Shown in pieces: positions 35,028 to 42,973 of a stretch of 64,000 nt of DNA. Location: contig LUPK01000055.1 in NCBI GenBank assembly GCA_001627335.1, positions 1 to 64,000 on the forward strand, read 5' to 3'. Positions within the stretch are counted from its first letter, which is position 1, and every line of letters starts with the position of its first letter. Source of the stretch: Nocardioides sp. REDSEA-S33_B3. Lineage in GTDB: Bacteria > Actinomycetota > Actinomycetes > Propionibacteriales > Nocardioidaceae. The position numbers and the translations under genes are program-made. A model generated the notes under the pieces. That model was not told the origin of the DNA. It ran no database searches and worked only from the letters and a program-made list of their open reading frames with translations.

Positions 35028-35661
35028 CGCGGGCCTCCAGTCGCTTCTCGGTGGGGATGTAGAACAACTCCTCGTCGAGCTCGTCGTCGCCCTCGAAGTG
35101 CGCGAAGCCCTTGAACGTGATGAGCACCCACAGGGTTCGCTCGTCGCTCTCGGGCGACTCGGCGATGCGGAACGAGCACCCGGCGCGCAGGAGGGCCAGG
35201 GCCTCGCCGAGTTGGCGCTGAGCATCGGCGGTGTCGCGGTTGCGCCACCGCCCCTCAGGGACGACGCCACGCTCGCAGAGGGCGATTAGCCATGCGCGCT
35301 CGTCATCCTCCGACCGGCCCCCAGCCACCTCCGTGCCCTGTTCGCCGCCCACAGGCCCGCGTGGGGCGTCCTGCGGGGCGTCGAGGGCCTTGCGGAGGCG
35401 TTCGCGGTCTCTCGGCGAGGATGAATCCGGGTGCGGGCGTCCGTCCGGGCCAGGCGATCCGTCCCAGGCGTCCCAGGCGTCGAGGATGGCCCGGATCGGC
35501 GCGAGGCGGGCGGCGATGATCTGCTCGACGGTGGCGCGCAGCTCCTCCGAGAAGGCGGCGCGCTTGTCCTCAACGACACCGATCCACCCGCCCCAGATGA
35601 ACGGGCCAAGCAGGTCCGTCTCCACCTCCGTCAGCGTCACGCGCGGGTCGTGGGCGGTCAT
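35011..35661 (-). CDS. Hypothetical phage protein (216 aa)
   Basis: ATG 35661 overlaps the upstream stop. Acidic, mostly helical, with a hydrophilic Pro/Asp-rich linker (about 70-110) and a C-terminal alpha/beta part (WVLITFKGFAHFEGDDELDEEL). Function unknown. Confidence 0.6.
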   Translation of the reverse strand: MTAHDPRVTLTEVETDLLGPFIWGGWIGVVEDKRAAFSEELRATVEQIIAARLAPIRAILDAWDAWDGSPGPDGRPHPDSSSPRDRERLRKALDAPQDAPRGPVGGEQGTEVAGGRSEDDERAWLIALCERGVVPEGRWRNRDTADAQRQLGEALALLRAGCSFRIAESPESDERTLWVLITFKGFAHFEGDDELDEELFYIPTEKRLEARDGDWY

Positions 35662-35945
35662 CGGGTCTTCACCTGCTCGTGCCAGGCAGTGTGCAGGCGG
35701 ACGCTGCGCTCGATCACGCGACCGTCGTCGAGCGTCTCGGCGTCGTCAAGCACGACCATCGCGCCGCAGCGAAGGCATATGCAGTAGCGGGTGCGCGGCT
35801 CGCCGAACATCGACGAGATGGGGTCGAATCCCCCTCCGGCTGCGAGGCGATGCGGGCCGTCGAGTTGCAGTTCGGCCAGGTTGGCTCGCAGGTCGTCCTC
35901 GGCCTTCTTGCGGGCGGCCATGCGCTCTTCGGTGGTCTCACTCAT
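35658..35945 (-). CDS. Hypothetical CxxC protein (95 aa)
   Basis: ATG 35945. Helical N-terminus, then YCICLRCGAMVVLDDAET, a zinc-ribbon half, and a beta segment to the end. Typical of small actinophage early proteins. Confidence 0.6.
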   Translation of the reverse strand: MSETTEERMAARKKAEDDLRANLAELQLDGPHRLAAGGGFDPISSMFGEPRTRYCICLRCGAMVVLDDAETLDDGRVIERSVRLHTAWHEQVKTR

Positions 35946-36163
35946 CGGGTCTCGTCCTCAGGCGCGTGCAGCTCGGAGACGGACACCGATCCGCCGCCGC
36001 GTCCGTAGCGGGTCTGGAGGTAGTGCGCGTGATCCCAGGCGGCCTGCTTGGACGGGAACGGGCCGATGGGCGTGCGCTCGGGGCGTCGCCCGCTCATGAA
36101 GACCGCGACGTCGTCGATGGTCAGGTCAGTGATGACGTACTGGGCTCGCGGAGTCTCACTCAT
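35942..36163 (-). CDS. Hypothetical phage protein (73 aa)
   Basis: GAGGAG before ATG 36163; stop overlaps the next start. Short alpha/beta protein with GPFPSKQAAWDHAHYLQTRYG. Not recognised. Confidence 0.6.
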   Translation of the reverse strand: MSETPRAQYVITDLTIDDVAVFMSGRRPERTPIGPFPSKQAAWDHAHYLQTRYGRGGGSVSVSELHAPEDETR

Positions 36164-36201
36164 CGGGGCTCTCCTCGGGTGTGCGGGTGGTGGGGCGTTG
36201 G

Positions 36202-36627
36202 TCAGCGGACGAGGACATCGCGGCCCTCCAGACGTTCGTGCAGCCACTTGAGGCGGCCGACGATCTTGAGGACCGCGCACCCCACGCAGTCGTCGGCGCA
36301 GTAGTCGCCGTCGCGGGTGTGGATGAGCGATTGGTCGTCGTACTGACCCGCGTACTCGTCGATCAGGTCTGTGACGACCTCGCGGGCAAGCAGGGCGTCG
36401 TCGATGAGCTCACGAGTCCGATACGGATCATCCTGGTCGGGCTGGAGCCGCAGGATGTAGCCGTCGCGGTCACTAGTGAGAGCGGCAGCGACGAGCGGGG
36501 TGTCGTCGGTGCCAAGGTCCCCTCCGACGATCGTCTCGACGTACACGCCCGCGTAGTCCGGCGAGTCGGCGAGGCGTTCGCGGAGTTCGCGCACAGTCAG
36601 CGGCCTCCCGGCGTCGAGCGCGTTCAT
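36202..36627 (-). CDS. Hypothetical phage protein (141 aa)
   Basis: ATG 36627 overlaps the methyltransferase stop. LTVRELRERLADSPDYAGVYVETI resembles the opening of small actinophage proteins; a Cys cluster CADDCVGC (about 112) suggests metal binding. Confidence 0.6.
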   Translation of the reverse strand: MNALDAGRPLTVRELRERLADSPDYAGVYVETIVGGDLGTDDTPLVAAALTSDRDGYILRLQPDQDDPYRTRELIDDALLAREVVTDLIDEYAGQYDDQSLIHTRDGDYCADDCVGCAVLKIVGRLKWLHERLEGRDVLVR

Positions 36628-37181
36628 TCCGCACCTCGCTCGGGACGGAATGACTGGTCGACGCCGAGGTCCCAGACGCGGCCAAGGTGGGCGAGCGGCG
36701 AGGGGTCGGGCAGGTTCCAGCAGATGAGGCAGGACGGGTGCGAGGCGGCCTCTTGGCGTCCGTTGTCGCGGAGGATGCCGAACTTCACCCGGCCCTTGAT
36801 GAAGACGACATGCGAGGCCGTCTCCAGCGCCTTGTGGAACAGGCGCGTGTCGGTGTGCGAGGGGATCAGGAGGATGACCTGCGATCCCTGCTCGGCGGCG
36901 TCGACGCAGCGCGCTACCCACCGCTCCCGCGCCTTGGAGTAGGGCGGGTTGACGTAGATCGTGTCGGCGTCCCACGGCTCCTCGGCGCCGTCTGTGGCTG
37001 CCGTGTAGAACCGGTCGGCCCCGGTGGGGTTGTCGGGCTCGGTGCAGGGGTCGAGCTGGATGCCGCGCAGCGCGTCGCGCACGGGCTCCAGCACGTAGGG
37101 CGGGGTGAGCTGCCGCTGCATCTCGTGGTCGTCGGTCCGGTAGCGCAAGGCGTTGTTGAACCGGTGCTGGGCGACGCTCAT
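36624..37181 (-). CDS. Phage DNA N6-adenine methyltransferase
   Basis: 185 residues with GGAGGGG before ATG 37181. YVNPPYSKARERW holds the NPPY catalytic motif (about 96); LDPCTEPDNPTGADRFYT precedes it. Matches the Dam-like phage methyltransferase family. Could protect phage DNA from host restriction. Confidence 0.85.
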   Translation of the reverse strand: MSVAQHRFNNALRYRTDDHEMQRQLTPPYVLEPVRDALRGIQLDPCTEPDNPTGADRFYTAATDGAEEPWDADTIYVNPPYSKARERWVARCVDAAEQGSQVILLIPSHTDTRLFHKALETASHVVFIKGRVKFGILRDNGRQEAASHPSCLICWNLPDPSPLAHLGRVWDLGVDQSFRPERGAE

Positions 37182-37228
37182 GCGGCCCCTCCATTCGTGG
37201 GCGAATGGGTGGTCATGGCGCTCACTCC

Positions 37229-38158
37229 TCAGGCCGCCAGTCGCGCGGCGATGACGTGGGTGGGGTGCTGGTAGTGGTTGGACCGGCCGAGGTCGTAGTG
37301 CTGCGACGTGGTGCGCGGGTCGACGTGGCGGGCCAGGAGCTGCGCCTCGCGGATGGTGGCGCCGGACTCGAGCAGCTCGGTGATCGCCATCTTGCGGAGC
37401 AGGTGCGGGTTGATCCTGCGCGTCATGCCCTGCTTGGCGGCACGCCGGTTCACGGTCTGCACCAGCCCCGCGGCGGCCGAGCGGGACAACTGACGGCCGT
37501 CGAGCCCCGGGACGAGCGGCCCCTCGGTGCGGCCGGCGCGCACCGCCTCGAGCGCGTGCAGCACCGGCAGTGCCACAGGCATCGCAGCCGGCCCGCCGCC
37601 CTTCTGCGTGAACTTCATGATGTGCTGCCCCTGCTCGATGTTCGGCAGGTACGACTCCACCCGCAGCGACGCCGCCTCCGAGATCCGCAGCGCCATCCCC
37701 GACAGCAGCGACGTGAGCGCCCAGTGGCGGGGGCTGGTCTCCTTCGCGACCTCGAGCCACAGCATCAGGTCGCGGTACGGCACCAGCGGCGACTTCTCGT
37801 AGGTGATCTTCGGGAGCGCGACGTACTCGGCGGGGTTGCGGAGAATCTGCTCGTCGATCACGGCGAACTTGTAGAACCCCTTGACCGGGGACATGCGGGT
37901 GCCGATGGAGGACGGCTTGAGCTTCAAGTCCTCCAGCAGGTGCCGGACGTAGAACTCGATGTGGACGCGCTTGACGTCGTCCAGCGGGTGCAGGCCGTGG
38001 CCCTGGCACCACTTGAGGTACTCCCCGAGGTGGTACTTGTAGAGCTCGAGGGTGTTGCCGTGGAAGCGGCCGAGGAACCCGGCGTAGGCGATCTCGACGT
38101 TGCTGAGTGACGAGACAACGGCTGGGAGCGTGTCGTGGGTATCGTGGGTGGTGTTCAT
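37229..38158 (-). CDS. Second tyrosine recombinase
   Basis: 309 residues with GGAGG before ATG 38158. Full catalytic set: Arg in GMALRISEA (about 156), HLLR (about 250), His in ARHVDP (about 272) and Tyr in QHYDLG (about 283). Shorter than the attL integrase and closer to Xer-like enzymes. It lies in the early operon far from the att sites, so its task is probably not primary integration; multimer resolution or a DNA inversion are possible. Confidence 0.88.
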   Translation of the reverse strand: MNTTHDTHDTLPAVVSSLSNVEIAYAGFLGRFHGNTLELYKYHLGEYLKWCQGHGLHPLDDVKRVHIEFYVRHLLEDLKLKPSSIGTRMSPVKGFYKFAVIDEQILRNPAEYVALPKITYEKSPLVPYRDLMLWLEVAKETSPRHWALTSLLSGMALRISEAASLRVESYLPNIEQGQHIMKFTQKGGGPAAMPVALPVLHALEAVRAGRTEGPLVPGLDGRQLSRSAAAGLVQTVNRRAAKQGMTRRINPHLLRKMAITELLESGATIREAQLLARHVDPRTTSQHYDLGRSNHYQHPTHVIAARLAA

Positions 38159-38241
38159 GATCTGACCTCCGAGGGGTCGGTTGTGGTTGAGGCCCCGTCT
38201 GGCGTTGCACCGCCGGGCGGGGTTCTTCTTTCTGCACGCGG

Positions 38242-38706
38242 TCATGCCGCGGACTTCCTGGCGCGGTGGCGGGCCGACGACTTCCGGCGGCAGGTCTTGC
38301 ACTGCCGGCGGCCGGTCGTGGGGTTGATGTAGGTGTTGTCCTCGTCGAACGGGTGGCCCTCGATGCAGTGGGTGCGGGGCGGCTCGGTGGCGGCCTTCTC
38401 GGCTCGGGTCGCGGACGCCTTCGCCGCGGCCCGCCGGCGGCGGTCCCGCTTCTGCTCCTCGGAGGTGGCGTCGCCGTAGGTGCGGCCGGCCCACGTCCCG
38501 GTGACCTGGGCGCGGTTGGTGGTGGATGCGCCGAGCCAGTCGTCGCGCTCCTCGCGGCAGCCGGTGAGCAGCGGGCAGGCGTCGCAGAGGCTGCGGGCGA
38601 AGGCGGAGACGTTCGGGTCGAGGGAGTCGAACATCGCGATGCGGTTGGCGCACAGCGGCTTGAGCACGGTCGGAGCGGCCTCGTGGGTGATGCCGTGGGG
38701 GTTCAT
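38242..38706 (-). CDS. WhiB-like regulator with C-terminal zinc motif
   Basis: 154 residues. Cys19, Cys41, Cys44 and Cys50 (CxxC with the x5 spacing) would hold a 4Fe-4S cluster and TGTWAGRTYG (about 71) is the beta turn of WhiB proteins. A basic linker leads to HCIEGHPFDEDNTY...CKTCRR, a zinc motif also found alone in actinophages. Likely controls phage or host transcription through sigma factor contact. Confidence 0.85.
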   Translation of the reverse strand: MNPHGITHEAAPTVLKPLCANRIAMFDSLDPNVSAFARSLCDACPLLTGCREERDDWLGASTTNRAQVTGTWAGRTYGDATSEEQKRDRRRRAAAKASATRAEKAATEPPRTHCIEGHPFDEDNTYINPTTGRRQCKTCRRKSSARHRARKSAA

Positions 38707-38888
38707 GCCGCCCTCCGCTTCCAGATGGTCATGCGGGGGCGGATTTCGTCGCCGTGGTTGTGCAGGCAGAGGGTGCCGGCGCAGTGGCGGGGCATGAAGG
38801 TGTGGTGGGGGAGGCGGGTGAGCTGCGGCTTGTCGGCACGGTGGCGGCCGACGTAGAGCCAGGGGTTGCCCTGAGTGGTGGTGGTCAT
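38703..38888 (-). CDS. Small basic protein (61 aa)
   Basis: CAGGAG before ATG 38888; stop overlaps the WhiB-like start. His/Arg-rich with CAGTLCLHNH. First gene after the 38927-39070 operator-like region, so its transcript may be controlled there. Confidence 0.6.
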   Translation of the reverse strand: MTTTTQGNPWLYVGRHRADKPQLTRLPHHTFMPRHCAGTLCLHNHGDEIRPRMTIWKRRAA

Positions 38889-38926
38889 GATTTCTCCTGA
38901 GTGGGTATCTGCGAGCCATCGCCGGG

Positions 38927-39070
38927 GTGGACAAAGGTGGACATGTCCACCCCGGCCCTCGATCCGCCTCGTACGTGCGGATGAGCAATTTGTGTTGTGA
39001 CCTGGGGAAACGCCGTAGCCCGCGACTGGCCGAATCGCTCGCCGGGGTGGACATGTCCACGGCTGTCCAC
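38927..39070. promoter_or_regulatory. Inverted pair of triple half-site elements
   Basis: Element 1 (38927-38950): GTGGACA, 3 nt, then the palindrome GTGGACATGTCCAC. Element 2 (39047-39070) is the same in reverse: GTGGACATGTCCAC, 3 nt, TGTCCAC. They flank a 96-nt spacer with an AT-rich stretch (about 38980-39000). Six half-sites in mirror order suggest a cooperative operator or a replication origin. No gene in 38889-39084. Confidence 0.7.
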
Positions 39071-39084
39071 CTCAGCGAGGGCGC

Positions 39085-40794
39085 TCACGAGTCGCCCCGT
39101 AGGCGGTACTTGCCAGTGCTGTTTCCGTGTCCCGTGGCGCTCGGGTCAAGCTCGATCTGACCTGCATCGAGAAGGCGATCGAGGGCTGCCTGAAAGTGCT
39201 CGCGCTCACGACCAGCCAGGGCCTTTCGCAACGAGCTGGAGGCCAGCCAGTCGCCCTCTCTTCGCAGTCGTCGCACGAGCACCGAGCAGGCGCGCTTGAC
39301 CGCCTCGTCGGCCTTCCGCTCGTCGATCCGCACCGCCCTGGATGCCTCGGCCTCAGCTCGTGCGGTGTTCTCCTCGGCCTTGCGCTGAGCCAGCAATGCG
39401 ACGACCTGGCCGCGCACTGCGGCGGACTTGCGGGCGATGACTTCGGACAGGTCCCAGTCCTCCTCGGTGACCTCGAGGCGGGAGTCGGCCAGCGCCAGGG
39501 CGGCGGCGACCTTGAGTCGCGCCAGGAGCGCGTGGCCGTCCAGTCCGTGCCCTTGGCCTCGCACGCGGGCGAGATGGGTGGTCTTGATGAGGTCGACGGC
39601 GACATCACAGACCTTCATCCGCACGCCGCCGAAGGTGACGAAGCGGCCGAGATCGACCCCACCCCAAGTCATGGGCTGCGGCTCCGGGGGTGCGACGTCG
39701 GGAGCGCCGGGGTCGGTGGCGGGCATCCATAGGAACCGCTGCGGGGTGCCGCCGTCGGCGTCGTCGAGCAGGCACGCCGCCCGAGCTGGCTGGATGCCGG
39801 CGACGAGGCAGAGCCGGTACTCGTGGGCGGGGATGAGGATGCGCTTGGTGGGGTCGGCGTACCCGAACCCGAGACCTTCTCCGGTCCATGCTGAGCGGAG
39901 CTGTGGCATGAGCGTGGCGCCACGTCGGTCGCCTTGGGCGGCGAGACTGTCGATCTCAGGGACCGAGAACAGCACGGCATGGTCGTCGTCGTTCCACTTG
40001 AGTTCACCCTTGGCCCGGTGCATGTAACCGTGGGCGATGCCCTCGCCGGATCCGACGTTGTGGCTGACGATGCTCTTGCCGAGCAGGAGCGCCTCGGCGG
40101 CGACGGCCTCGGCGGCACCCTTCCCACTTCCCGACGGGCCGACGATCCCGACGAATTGGTTCAGGGAGGCCTTGCCGCCGATCGTGGGCGGCAGGCAGAC
40201 CTGGTGAGGCGTGGCCGTGACGATCCGCGCGAGTGTGATCCCGAGGACGGCCCACGGCGAGACGAGGCGGGCGCGGGCGAAGTCATGGAGGTGACGCAGA
40301 AGGGGCCTGGCGTCCCAGAACGCGTCCTCGTCGGCCTGCTCGAGGTCGGGGGTGGTTGCTTGGGGCTGCTCGAGCACGGTGACGGTGGGGGCGTCGCGCA
40401 GGGTCGGCTCGGGGCGTCCGGCGCCTCCGACCTTGTTCTCGGCGCTCTCCCACTTCTGTTCGATGCGGCGGTCGTCGAAGCCGGCGTCGCGGGGTGCGCG
40501 CTGCTCGAGGTCTGCGCGGGCTTGGGTGTGGCTGTAGCCAGACCAGGGGCTGTTGGCGATCTCGAGGAGGTTGCAGGCAACGGAGAAGGTGGTCTCGTCC
40601 CAGTGCGGCGGGTGGCCGAGGGGGGCGAGCCGGCACTGGTCGAGGCGGGCGAGCTCGGCGTCGACGACGGTGCGGGCGTAGGGATGGAGTCCGTCGTGGT
40701 GGCTGCGTCGGATGGGGGTGACATTCGAGGACGTCGTCTCGACGACGGTGAGCTTCTGCGTCGCCTTGATGGCAGACATGAACGAGTCGACCAT
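39085..40794 (-). CDS. P-loop replication protein (DUF3987/helicase-like)
   Basis: 569 residues from ATG 40794, overlapping the prim-pol stop. An N-terminal VRR/primase-C-like part, then GIVGPSGSGKG (Walker A, about 210), AVLFSVPEIDSL (Walker B-like) and a C-terminal winged-helix end. Usually coupled to prim-pol as the replicative ATPase. Confidence 0.75.
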   Translation of the reverse strand: MVDSFMSAIKATQKLTVVETTSSNVTPIRRSHHDGLHPYARTVVDAELARLDQCRLAPLGHPPHWDETTFSVACNLLEIANSPWSGYSHTQARADLEQRAPRDAGFDDRRIEQKWESAENKVGGAGRPEPTLRDAPTVTVLEQPQATTPDLEQADEDAFWDARPLLRHLHDFARARLVSPWAVLGITLARIVTATPHQVCLPPTIGGKASLNQFVGIVGPSGSGKGAAEAVAAEALLLGKSIVSHNVGSGEGIAHGYMHRAKGELKWNDDDHAVLFSVPEIDSLAAQGDRRGATLMPQLRSAWTGEGLGFGYADPTKRILIPAHEYRLCLVAGIQPARAACLLDDADGGTPQRFLWMPATDPGAPDVAPPEPQPMTWGGVDLGRFVTFGGVRMKVCDVAVDLIKTTHLARVRGQGHGLDGHALLARLKVAAALALADSRLEVTEEDWDLSEVIARKSAAVRGQVVALLAQRKAEENTARAEAEASRAVRIDERKADEAVKRACSVLVRRLRREGDWLASSSLRKALAGREREHFQAALDRLLDAGQIELDPSATGHGNSTGKYRLRGDS

Positions 40795-41417
40795 CAGGCG
40801 GCTCCGCCGAGGGTGGTGAAGGCTGGGGTGCCGAGGAAGCGGTAGCGGCCGGGGTGGTCCTTGCTGCCGGCGGTGATGACGGACGGTGGGGCGACGACGT
40901 AGCCGCCCTGCCCGCGGTAGTCGACGCCGGGGGCGATCCCGGCGCCGTTGCCGTCGCCGGTGGCGGGGACGTAGATGTGCATCCCGCCGGGGCGGGGGGT
41001 GAGGACCTTGGCGATCTGGCTGGCGTCGATGGTGGCGAAGACGCTGTCCCAGTGCTCGGCGCGGGACTTCTGGCCGAGGGGTCCGTCGATGTCGACGACG
41101 TCGAACTTGTGCCCGGTGGCGAGTCCGATGTTGGCCTCGGGCGTGCGTGACCACCAGGCGCGGATCTGGTCGAGGTCGGTGGTGGCGTCCTTGAGTCCGT
41201 GGGAGCCGGGGAAGGGGTGCTTGCGGCCGGCGAGGAGCCGGAAGACGGGGATGTCGTGCGAGGCGTACCAGAGCGCGGAGCTCATGAGAGGGACGAGCGG
41301 CTTGGGGTTGTCGAGTCGCTCGACGTCGGCCTCGGCGGCGGCGATGCGGGCTGGGTCGCCTGAGTCGATGGCGTCGCGGAGGGCCTGTTCGGCTTCCTCC
41401 GGGGTGTGCGGGGTCAT
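40794..41417 (-). CDS. Bifunctional DNA primase/polymerase (prim-pol)
   Basis: 207 residues from ATG 41417. The family core is visible: HDIPVFRLLAGRKHPFPGSHG, NIGLATG, FDVVDIDG (catalytic acids), PRPGGMHIYV (catalytic His), and YRGQGGYVVAPPS. Makes primers and extends them for phage replication. Confidence 0.88.
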   Translation of the reverse strand: MTPHTPEEAEQALRDAIDSGDPARIAAAEADVERLDNPKPLVPLMSSALWYASHDIPVFRLLAGRKHPFPGSHGLKDATTDLDQIRAWWSRTPEANIGLATGHKFDVVDIDGPLGQKSRAEHWDSVFATIDASQIAKVLTPRPGGMHIYVPATGDGNGAGIAPGVDYRGQGGYVVAPPSVITAGSKDHPGRYRFLGTPAFTTLGGAA

Positions 41418-41496
41418 CGTTGCTCCCTGATCGAATGTCTGAGTTCTCTGGCGGATTCCGCCGCCCACCGGCCGGGCCGGTGGGCGACAGGACCTG

Positions 41497-41928
41497 TCAG
41501 AACGGGGGCTGGGCGCCGGTCGCCGGGGCGACGGTCTGGAGCTCGGGGGCGAACGGGTCGCCCTTGGCGAACTCGGCCTGAGCGCGGGCCTTGGCGGCGT
41601 CGTCAGCAGCCACCGGGACGGTGTAGTCGCGGCCGCTGTTGGACTTGCGGGTCTCGACCTTCACGACGACGAGCTGCCCGATGTAGGTCTTGAGCGCGTC
41701 GACGTAGGCACCACCGAACAGCAGGGTGTCTCGGTAGACGGCGGGGCCGCCGGGGGCGTCGAGGTCGAGGATGTCGGCGCCGATCGCGTCGGTGCCGTTG
41801 GGCGAGTTCGAGGTGATGATCCCGGTCTTGTGCTCGAGCGCCTTGACGACGATGACGTGCCCGATGTTGTCCTTCGGGATGAAGCGGTCGCCGGGGACCG
41901 GCTCGGTGAACTCTGCGAACTGAGTCAT
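41497..41928 (-). CDS. Phage protein, possible single-strand DNA binder (143 aa)
   Basis: ATG 41928. Beta-rich with TYIGQLVVVKVETRKSNSGRDYTVPVA in the middle and a flexible Ala/Pro tail ending GAQPPF, similar to SSB tails. Lies between exonuclease and prim-pol genes. Assignment is by layout only. Confidence 0.55.
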   Translation of the reverse strand: MTQFAEFTEPVPGDRFIPKDNIGHVIVVKALEHKTGIITSNSPNGTDAIGADILDLDAPGGPAVYRDTLLFGGAYVDALKTYIGQLVVVKVETRKSNSGRDYTVPVAADDAAKARAQAEFAKGDPFAPELQTVAPATGAQPPF

Positions 41929-41965
41929 GGTGCGTACTTCCTTGTCTTCTTGGTGGACCCCGACG

Positions 41966-42973
41966 TCAGGCCGACGCGGGGAGACTGGCGATACGGGCCT
42001 TGGCGGCCTCGGTGAGCTCGTCGGTCCAGATCGACGAATAGGTGGACCAGAGGCTGCGGATGATGGCTGGGTCGTCGCAGGCGGCGATCTGGCGGAGCAC
42101 GCCGGCGCGCTCGTGGTCCTCGCGGGACTCGGTCTTGGCCTGGTCGCGCTTCTCGAGGTGCAGGGAGGGCCGCTCGGTGGGGCCGAAGGGCTCGACGAGG
42201 AGGTTGCGCTTGTCGAGCCCTCGCTGGGCCCAGACCTGCTGGGCGACCATGACGGTCTGCCAGCCGGCCTCGAGGTCGATCCACAGCAGGTCGACGGTGT
42301 AGGCGTCGAGGTCGACGTCCATGACGATGCCGCGGTTGGTGGAGGCTCCGTGGGTGTCGCGGGCGCCGGTGGCGACGTCGTACAGGTAGGAGCGGGAGTA
42401 GATCGCGAGCTGCGAGGCGATCTTCTGGACGCCGTACTGGGTGTTTCCGGTCTTGGTGTCGCCGATGAACCGCTCGCCCTTGTAGGCGTAGACGCGGTCG
42501 GGGGTGCCGGCGACGAGGTGGGTGTCGAGGCAGACCTTGGACTCGATGTGGACGACCTTGAGGTCGCGGGTGGCTTCGCGGAAGGCGTCGAGGGTGCGGA
42601 GGACGTTGTCGGGGAGCCCGGCGGGGAGGTCGCCACCGCGGTCGACGATGTCGGTGAGTGCGTGGAACGCGGTGCCCTTGGTGGCCTTGGCGCCTGCCAG
42701 GGCGTACTCCTTGGCGTCCTGGCAGGCCCGGTCGAGGACCTTCTTGTCGTCAAGGTGGGCCAGGACGTTGAGGCGGAGGTCGTCGCGCTGGGCGAGGCCG
42801 GCGGCGACCTGGCGCTTCTCCCACTGCTGGAGCGTGTACTTGTCGGCAATGACGTCGACGTAGGAGGTGCAGCGTCGGTAGGCGACGGGCTTCCCGCCGC
42901 CGGCGGGGATGATGAGGGGTCGCTGCCAGCGGTCGCGGTCGAAGTCGCGCTCGGGGGTGTGCAGGGTGGTCAT
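41966..42973 (-). CDS. PD-(D/E)XK exonuclease (RecB/Cas4-like)
   Basis: 335 residues from ATG 42973. VVHIESKVCLDTHLVAGTPDRVY then FIGDTKTGN gives the E...GTPD...DxKT catalytic pattern. Likely resects DNA for phage recombination and replication. No separate annealing protein is recognised nearby. Confidence 0.78.
   Translation of the reverse strand: MTTLHTPERDFDRDRWQRPLIIPAGGGKPVAYRRCTSYVDVIADKYTLQQWEKRQVAAGLAQRDDLRLNVLAHLDDKKVLDRACQDAKEYALAGAKATKGTAFHALTDIVDRGGDLPAGLPDNVLRTLDAFREATRDLKVVHIESKVCLDTHLVAGTPDRVYAYKGERFIGDTKTGNTQYGVQKIASQLAIYSRSYLYDVATGARDTHGASTNRGIVMDVDLDAYTVDLLWIDLEAGWQTVMVAQQVWAQRGLDKRNLLVEPFGPTERPSLHLEKRDQAKTESREDHERAGVLRQIAACDDPAIIRSLWSTYSSIWTDELTEAAKARIASLPASA

Noticed and set aside
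38885..39088. A 67-codon minus-strand frame through the operator-like region
   Set aside because: Its repeated HVHPG/TFVHPG text is simply the translation of the DNA palindromes; no ribosome site.
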